A stretch of DNA of 19,323 nt from JBMYYE01 sp049609065. Its GTDB lineage: Bacteria > Pseudomonadota > Alphaproteobacteria > Rhodobacterales > Rhodobacteraceae. The stretch is taken from assembly GCA_049609065.1 (NCBI GenBank), contig JBMYYE010000041.1:1-19323 (forward strand), given 5' to 3'. A program made the position numbers and the translations under genes. Position 1 is the first letter of the stretch; every line of letters begins with the position of its first letter. Shown in pieces: positions 14,180 through 19,323 of the stretch. The notes beneath the pieces are model-generated. The model was not told where the DNA came from. It made no database searches and saw only the letters and a list, made by a program, of their open reading frames with translations.

Positions 14180-16609
14180 CTACGATTTAATATAGCGCAG
14201 TCGCAAAGCGTTACTGACAACAAAGACACTTGAAATGGCCATTGCTGCTGCGGCAAATGCGGGCTTCATCAAAATTCCCATAAACGGATAAAGAAGCCCC
14301 GCAGCCACAGGGATCAGCAACACATTATACCCAAACGCCCAAAGAAGGTTTTGCCGGATATTTTGCACCACACGGCGGCTAATATGGATGGCATTCACGA
14401 CCCCCGCTGGATCACCAGACGCCAACACAACATCCGCCGCTTCAATTGCAACATCGGTTCCTGTGCCAATCGCAACCCCAACATAAGCCGCCGCCAATGA
14501 AGGCGCATCATTGATGCCGTCCCCGACAAAAACCACCTCTTCACCAAGCGCACGAAGCGCCTCAACTTTACCGTCTGGCCGCATCTCTGCCACCACCTGA
14601 TCAATCCCGAGGCGCCCCGCAATATGCGCCGCCGTCACTTTATTATCCCCGGTGATCATCGCCGTTTTCAGGCCCATATTTTTCAAAGCTGAAATCCCGG
14701 ATATGCTTGATCCTTTGATCGGGTCAGACACGGAAATGAGCGCCACAACAGTGCTGTCAAATGCTGCAAACAAAGGCGATTTTCCCTCAGCCGCCAGCGC
14801 ATCATGGGCCGCCTCAAACGGATCCACCGACAAGGACATATCCCGCATATACGCCCGAGACCCAAGGCGCACCTTGATCCCATCAACCATGGCCTCCACC
14901 CCTGAACCCGTGATGGATGTGAACGCCTCGACATCCGTCAGTGCCGCGGTTTTATCCTTGGCTGCTTGGACAATTGCCTGTGCGATGGGGTGCTCTGATT
15001 TCATCTCAACGGATGCGATCCGTCCGAGAACGTCATCCGCATCATACCCATCCGCCACATGAAAATCCGTGAGCTGCGGTCGCCCTTCGGTGAGGGTCCC
15101 CGTTTTATCAAACGCCACAACCGTTGCGGATTGCAGTTTTTGCAAAGCATCCCCTTTGCGAAACAACACGCCCATTTCCGCCGCACGCCCCGTTCCCACC
15201 ATAATCGATGTTGGCGTTGCCAAACCCATGGCGCATGGACAGGCCACGATCAAAACGGAAACGGCAACCACAATGGCGTAATTCAACGCAGGCGACGGGC
15301 CAAACACCATCCAGATAAGGAATGTCAAAACCGCAACCACCAAAACAGCCGGCACGAACCATAACGTGATTTTATCCACCAGCCCTTGGATCGGGAGCTT
15401 CGCCCCCTGCGCGTCTTGGACCATGCGGATAATTTTCGACAAAACCGTGTTGGATCCGATTTCTGTCACCTCAAACTGAAACGCGCCCGTGGTGTTTAAC
15501 GTCGCGCCAGTCACACTATCACCTACCTGTTTTTCCACCGGGATCGGTTCGCCCGAAATCATGCTTTCATCCACAAAGGACGCGCCCGATATCACAACCC
15601 CATCCAGCGCGATCCGTTCACCTGGATGCACATGCACAATATCGCCAATGGCTATTTCTTCTATAGGATACGCCGCGACCGTTCCATTTCGCGCCACCTG
15701 TGCGGTGTCGGGTTGCAGGCGGATGAGCTTTGCAATCGCTTGGCCGGTTTGACCTTTGGCACGCGCTTCTAACAAACGGCCAAGCAAAATCAAAACGACA
15801 ATCACAACTGCCGCCTCAAAATAGACATGCGCCGTGCCTTTCGGCAGTACCTCTGGAATAAAAGTCGCAACCACGGAAAACCCAAACGCCGCCAATGTGC
15901 CAAGCGCGACAAGGGAATTCATTTCAGGCGCGCCCTTCAAGAGGGCGGGAATGCCTTTTTGATAAAACACCCGCCCAGGCCCCAAAAGCACAACCGAGGT
16001 CAGTACAAATTGTATATAGCGGCTCACATCGGTGCCAATGCTATGTTCAATCCACATATGAAACGCAGGAAAGACATGCGCACCCATTTCAAGAATAAAA
16101 ACCGGAAGCGCAAACACCAAAGCCCATAAAAATTGGCGTTTAAGACGCGCTATTTCTTCGAGTTCGGGCTCATGCTTTATCGGCCCATCCTCTTTTTGAA
16201 CGACGGATGGATAACCTGCATCGCTTACAATCCGCGCCACACCTGCGGGGGTGACCGCCCCTTCGAGATAGGTGACCGTTGCCATATGCGTCGCGAGGTT
16301 CACATGTCCCTCAACAACCGCGGGATGGTCATCAAGCGCCTTTTGCGCCCGCCCCGAACAAGACGCACAATTTAGACCAGACACCTCAAGGCGAACCGTT
16401 TCCACCGCAGCGGGATAGCCCCGTGCCTTTAACACTTCTGTAATCTTTGCAGCCGTCACAGGTGCATCAAAGCGCACTTTTCCCAGATGTGTTGCGACAT
16501 TCACCGATGCCTCAACCATACCCTCCATATCCGCAAGCGCCGTTTCCGCGCGCCGCACACATGAGGCACACGACATTTCAGTGATGCGAAAAGTTAAAGA
16601 CTGATTCAT
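14180..16609 (-). CDS. copA: Cu(I)-exporting P1B-type ATPase
   Basis: An 809-residue P-type ATPase expected to pump Cu(I) from the cytoplasm. Two N-terminal heavy-metal-associated domains carry CASC (C14/C17 and C81/C84). Further landmarks are the SGEP dephosphorylation loop (352-355), the membrane CPC metal site (457-459), the phosphorylated D501 in DKTGTLTEG, the HP pair (540-541), GDGINDAPS (696-704), YN at 761-762 and MAISS at 790-794. The CPC, YN and M-x-x-SS set is the Cu(I)-selective P1B-1 signature. Two metal domains and this length favour CopA over the cytochrome-oxidase assembly pump CcoI/FixI. It lies 63 bp after arsJ in the same direction and may be cotranscribed. Its stop is one base from the narR stop on the other strand. 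No copper regulator is visible here. Confidence 0.94.
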   Translation of the reverse strand: MNQSLTFRITEMSCASCVRRAETALADMEGMVEASVNVATHLGKVRFDAPVTAAKITEVLKARGYPAAVETVRLEVSGLNCASCSGRAQKALDDHPAVVEGHVNLATHMATVTYLEGAVTPAGVARIVSDAGYPSVVQKEDGPIKHEPELEEIARLKRQFLWALVFALPVFILEMGAHVFPAFHMWIEHSIGTDVSRYIQFVLTSVVLLGPGRVFYQKGIPALLKGAPEMNSLVALGTLAAFGFSVVATFIPEVLPKGTAHVYFEAAVVIVVLILLGRLLEARAKGQTGQAIAKLIRLQPDTAQVARNGTVAAYPIEEIAIGDIVHVHPGERIALDGVVISGASFVDESMISGEPIPVEKQVGDSVTGATLNTTGAFQFEVTEIGSNTVLSKIIRMVQDAQGAKLPIQGLVDKITLWFVPAVLVVAVLTFLIWMVFGPSPALNYAIVVAVSVLIVACPCAMGLATPTSIMVGTGRAAEMGVLFRKGDALQKLQSATVVAFDKTGTLTEGRPQLTDFHVADGYDADDVLGRIASVEMKSEHPIAQAIVQAAKDKTAALTDVEAFTSITGSGVEAMVDGIKVRLGSRAYMRDMSLSVDPFEAAHDALAAEGKSPLFAAFDSTVVALISVSDPIKGSSISGISALKNMGLKTAMITGDNKVTAAHIAGRLGIDQVVAEMRPDGKVEALRALGEEVVFVGDGINDAPSLAAAYVGVAIGTGTDVAIEAADVVLASGDPAGVVNAIHISRRVVQNIRQNLLWAFGYNVLLIPVAAGLLYPFMGILMKPAFAAAAMAISSVFVVSNALRLRYIKS

Positions 16610-16629
16610 TGCATATGTCCTATCACGGC

Positions 16630-16644
16630 ATAGCTCAGTGCTAT
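16630..16644. repeat. Small inverted repeat in the arsJ-copA gap
   Basis: ATAGC (16630-16634), TCAGT loop, GCTAT (16640-16644). On the - strand this overlaps a weak promoter-like pair: TTGATA, then 17 bases, then GATAGG. It could be an operator or chance; no CueR-type dyad is seen. The rest of the 63-bp gap holds only the copA ribosome-binding site (AGGA about nine bases before ATG). Confidence 0.25.
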
Positions 16645-16672
16645 CAATTCAGGCACAAAACATCCAGCGCAT

Positions 16673-17920
16673 TCACCCCAACGCATCAACCCGCGATAAA
16701 CGTCCCATCGCAAGCGCCGACACCCCAACCATAGCCGCAGCCACCGCTAAGCAAAACGCCAAACCGCCAATTTGATAACTCACCCCAGATAATACAGTCC
16801 CAAACAACCGCCCCGCCGCGTTGGACATATAGTAAAACCCAACATCCATCGTGACCCTTTCAGACGTGGAATAAGACAAAATCAAATAGCTATGCAGCGA
16901 TGAATTCACCGCAAAAACAAACCCAAACAACAATAACCCAATGACAACCAAAATCGTGAGCATATTTGACACCGGAAACACCACAACACAAAGCGCAAGC
17001 ATCAATGGAATGACCGCCAATATAACCGCCCATTTTTGTCCCATCACAGCATTGGCAGGATGTGTTTTAAAGAATTTCGGGGCAAAGGCCTGTACAACCC
17101 CATACGCAATAATCCAAACGGCCATGAAGCTACCGATTTGGAAAAACGCAGCGCGGTTCCCTGCCTCTGATCCATCCGAAAGGATGCTATAGAAATAGAT
17201 CGGGATCCCCACAACAAACCACACATCGCGCGCGCCAAATAAAAACACCCGCGCCAATGAAAGCGCATTTACGCGCGCATCTTTAGAAAACACATCTGTA
17301 AATTTTGCTGACTTTTTTCCTTTGGGCAAACCTGCAGGCATGAACAAAACCACGGCCACCAAAATAACCGATAAAATCGCCGCCATACCCAAGACAGCTG
17401 GCAAAAACCCCCACTGCCCAAGCAACACTGCCCCCAAAAGGAAACCAAACCCCTTTACCGCATTCTTTGAACCCGTGAGCGCCGCGACCCATTTGAAAAG
17501 CTTGCTATCTTCACTAGGAGCTAGAATTTTAACCGCCGACTTTGATGACATTTTTGCAAGGTCCTTGGCCACACCAGACAGGCCTTGAACCAGCATGACA
17601 AAGACAACAGACCAGAAAACCCCAATGTTAGGATCGAATTGTGACAAGGCCAAAAGCGCGATCACCTGCAAAGACAACCCCGCATAAAGCGTGGACGACA
17701 AACCAAACCGCGCGGCAATCCACCCCGCAGACAGGTTTGTCACAACCCCCATCAATTCATAAAGCAAGAATAGATAAGCCAGAGAAACCGGCGAAAAACC
17801 CAATGTATGGAAGTGCAAAAGCACCAACATCCGAAGCGCCCCATCCGTGAGCATAAATGCCCAATAGGCCGCCGTTACCGCGCCGTAAGCCAGCATCGGG
17901 TTTTCGCGTTTCATCGTCAT
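16673..17920 (-). CDS. arsJ: Organoarsenical efflux MFS transporter ArsJ
   Basis: A 415-residue, 12-helix major facilitator matching ArsJ, with the family segments LTDGALRMLVLLHFHTLGFS (residues 24-43) and YELMGVVTNLSAGWIAARFG in the second helix region. ArsJ exports 1-arseno-3-phosphoglycerate, the unstable product formed when GAPDH uses arsenate in place of phosphate. Outside the cell it breaks down to arsenate, giving arsenate resistance without reduction. The gene overlaps the GAPDH stop by four bases (ATGA), so the enzyme and exporter are translationally coupled. A second in-frame ATG lies two codons downstream. No unusual features are seen. Confidence 0.93.
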   Translation of the reverse strand: MTMKRENPMLAYGAVTAAYWAFMLTDGALRMLVLLHFHTLGFSPVSLAYLFLLYELMGVVTNLSAGWIAARFGLSSTLYAGLSLQVIALLALSQFDPNIGVFWSVVFVMLVQGLSGVAKDLAKMSSKSAVKILAPSEDSKLFKWVAALTGSKNAVKGFGFLLGAVLLGQWGFLPAVLGMAAILSVILVAVVLFMPAGLPKGKKSAKFTDVFSKDARVNALSLARVFLFGARDVWFVVGIPIYFYSILSDGSEAGNRAAFFQIGSFMAVWIIAYGVVQAFAPKFFKTHPANAVMGQKWAVILAVIPLMLALCVVVFPVSNMLTILVVIGLLLFGFVFAVNSSLHSYLILSYSTSERVTMDVGFYYMSNAAGRLFGTVLSGVSYQIGGLAFCLAVAAAMVGVSALAMGRLSRVDALG

Positions 17921-18924
17921 AACGCGTCAATCACCATGCGTGTTACATCCGCCAAGCGCCACGCATAACCCCATTCATTATCATACCAAACGTAAAGCTT
18001 AAGCTGCGTTCCATTGATCACCATCGTGGACGGCCCATCGACAATCGCGGAACGATCATCATTGGTAAAATCACAAGACACAAGCGGGCGTTTTTCCAAC
18101 CCCAAAATGCCCTTAAGCGCTCCATTTGCGGCCTCTTCAAAGGCTGCATTTACCTCGTCTTCTGTCACTTCGCGCTCAAGTTCAAACACACAATCAGTAA
18201 GTGACGCGTTCAAAAGAGGCACGCGCACCGCATGACCGTTAAGCTTGCCTTTAAGCTCAGGGAAAATCATCGTGATGGCCTTTGCAGATCCCGTTGTCGT
18301 CGGGATGAGCGAATTTAGCGCCGAGCGCGCGCGGCGCATGTCCTTGGATGGGCGATCCACAATGGTTTGCGTGTTCGTGACGTCATGAATTGTCGTCATG
18401 GAGCCGTGTTTGATCCCGAAATTATCCAAAAGGACCTTCACCACAGGTGCAAGGCAGTTTGTCGTACAGCTCGCTGCGGTCACAATATCGTGGGATTTCG
18501 CATCATAGATGTCGTGGTTTACACCATAAACAATATTCACGGCGCCTTCTTTTACGGGCGCAGATACGACAACTTTTTTCACGCCAACATCAAAATAAGG
18601 CTGTATTGCCTCTGGCGTTTTAAACTTACCCGTACAGTCAATGACAACATCAATTCCCATTTCCTTAAGCGGAAGTTCCGCAGGCGACCACACCCCTGTG
18701 AGGCGCATCCGGTTTTCATTTATGGTGATGTGATCTGTATCATGTGTGACATCTGCGGCCCATCGTCCATGAACCGTATCAAACTCAAGCAAAAGCGCGT
18801 GTTGTTCAATATCACACCCAGGATCATTGAGCAAAACCACCTCACCATTCACGCCGTTATCAATCAAAGAACGCAGCACGAGTTTTCCCATACGACCGAG
18901 GCCATTTATCGCGATTTTTGTCAT
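17917..18924 (-). CDS. gapdh: Glyceraldehyde-3-phosphate dehydrogenase, ArsJ-associated
   Basis: A 335-residue GAPDH. The NAD site GLGRMG is at 8-13 with D34 (LLNDP), which favours NAD over NADP. The catalytic cysteine is C153 in ASCTTNC, and the base H180 is in TTIHDVTNTQ. Coupling to arsJ by a four-base overlap marks it as the arsenic-dedicated form. It oxidises glyceraldehyde 3-phosphate with arsenate to give 1-arseno-3-phosphoglycerate for ArsJ. Its ribosome-binding site AAGGAAG overlaps the upstream arsC-like stop codon (TAAGGAAG), with only nine bases between the genes. Whether it can also serve glycolysis cannot be told from sequence. The housekeeping gap gene is presumably elsewhere. 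Confidence 0.95.
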   Translation of the reverse strand: MTKIAINGLGRMGKLVLRSLIDNGVNGEVVLLNDPGCDIEQHALLLEFDTVHGRWAADVTHDTDHITINENRMRLTGVWSPAELPLKEMGIDVVIDCTGKFKTPEAIQPYFDVGVKKVVVSAPVKEGAVNIVYGVNHDIYDAKSHDIVTAASCTTNCLAPVVKVLLDNFGIKHGSMTTIHDVTNTQTIVDRPSKDMRRARSALNSLIPTTTGSAKAITMIFPELKGKLNGHAVRVPLLNASLTDCVFELEREVTEDEVNAAFEEAANGALKGILGLEKRPLVSCDFTNDDRSAIVDGPSTMVINGTQLKLYVWYDNEWGYAWRLADVTRMVIDAL

Positions 18925-18933
18925 GGTACTTCC

Positions 18934-19323
18934 TTATTTATGTGTCTCTAACATAGAGATTTCATCAATTTTTACTTTAAGAGACGCCGCATTTAAGCTG
19001 GCAACTGGGAGTGCTGAAAACGCCTTCAACCGCTGCAAAAGCGCCCCATATGCATGTTTAAATGCGATCATCTTGGCTGTTATGTCGCCAGTCTCAGAAA
19101 CCGGATCCGCAACCCCCCAATGTGCCGTCAATGGCAAGGAAGAATAGCGCAATTCATGCGTATCTGCCGCCTGATCACATACTGTAAACACAAAATCGAG
19201 ATCCTCACCGATCTCTTGTATGACCTCTTTGATCGAGCGTGACTTTAGCCCCGAAACATCATGCCCATTCTGGCGCAACACATCGATCACACATTCGTTT
19301 GGCGCACCGCTTGGGGTCATTCC
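18934..19323 (-). CDS. arsC: Partial arsenate reductase ArsC-like protein (LMW protein-tyrosine-phosphatase fold)
   Basis: This is the C-terminal 129 residues of an ArsC-like protein; the frame runs off the right edge. The ATG at 19320 is internal, since the family's catalytic loop with the first redox cysteine lies further upstream, beyond the window. Recognisable parts are LKSRSIKEV, LDFVFTVCDQAAD and PLTAHWGVADPVSETGD, typical of LMW-phosphatase-type arsenate reductases. The VCDQAA cysteine, a redox position in this family, is present. The following segment THELRYSSLP lacks the second cysteine usually seen (as in a -VCP- motif). It is followed after nine bases by the GAPDH gene, so arsC-gapdh-arsJ form an operon. 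A non-reductase phosphatase role cannot be excluded. Confidence 0.8.
   Translation of the reverse strand, partial: GMTPSGAPNECVIDVLRQNGHDVSGLKSRSIKEVIQEIGEDLDFVFTVCDQAADTHELRYSSLPLTAHWGVADPVSETGDITAKMIAFKHAYGALLQRLKAFSALPVASLNAASLKVKIDEISMLETHK

Noticed and set aside
18367..18951. Open frame of 194 codons on the + strand over the GAPDH gene
   Set aside because: It lies opposite a clear GAPDH with intact catalytic residues and has no family features, so it is a shadow of that gene.
1..19323. Insertion sequences, CRISPR arrays, tRNA or rRNA genes, toxin-antitoxin or phage modules
   Set aside because: No transposase-like frames, regularly spaced repeats, tRNA-like cloverleafs or phage-type genes were seen. 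The window is almost fully occupied by identifiable genes.

Overview
The window looks like a chromosomal segment of a moderate-GC alphaproteobacterium, most likely a Rhodobacteraceae/Roseobacter-group member. I infer this from protein style, from the narK1-narK2-narGHJI order next to a NarR-like Crp/Fnr regulator (as in Paracoccus), and from FNR-type TTGAT-N4-GTCAA boxes. It is a judgement by eye, not a database result. Coding density is very high, and the only non-coding stretch above 250 bp is the divergent regulatory region at 13213-13479.

Left part (1-2527): the last 65 codons of an oxidoreductase-like gene and a probable terminator, then a PiT-family phosphate transporter (+ strand) preceded by two PHO-box-like direct repeats. 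It ends at a strong bidirectional terminator shared with a convergent DUF2478 gene.

Centre (2600-13212, - strand): a complete respiratory nitrate reduction operon of about 10.6 kb, in the order narK1, narK2, narG, narH, narJ, narI, parvulin-type prolyl isomerase. A rho-independent terminator and DUF2478 follow. NarK1 and NarK2 would import nitrate and exchange it for nitrite. NarGHI is the membrane-bound, cytoplasm-facing molybdoenzyme, NarJ its chaperone, and the PPIase a likely folding helper. DUF2478 is a family associated with molybdenum genes. One FNR-type box (13312-13325) sits where a class II activator site for narK1 would be expected.

Divergent from it is a Crp/Fnr regulator without an FNR-type N-terminal cysteine cluster, best described as NarR-like. 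A second, near-palindromic FNR-type box (13446-13459) lies over its own candidate -10 element, suggesting autorepression.

Right part (14180-19323, - strand): a metal(loid) resistance block. A partial ArsC-like LMW-phosphatase-fold protein (its start lies beyond the window) is followed by an arsenic-type GAPDH and ArsJ. The GAPDH/ArsJ pair makes and exports 1-arseno-3-phosphoglycerate. A two-HMA-domain Cu(I) P1B-ATPase (CopA) then runs convergently into narR with a single base between the stop codons.

Most of the window is recognisable biology. The less ordinary points are the regulatory layout at narR, the hairpins in both narK intercistronic gaps, the terminator directly before the DUF2478 ribosome-binding site, the acidic tail of NarK1, and an ArsC-like protein lacking the usual second redox cysteine.
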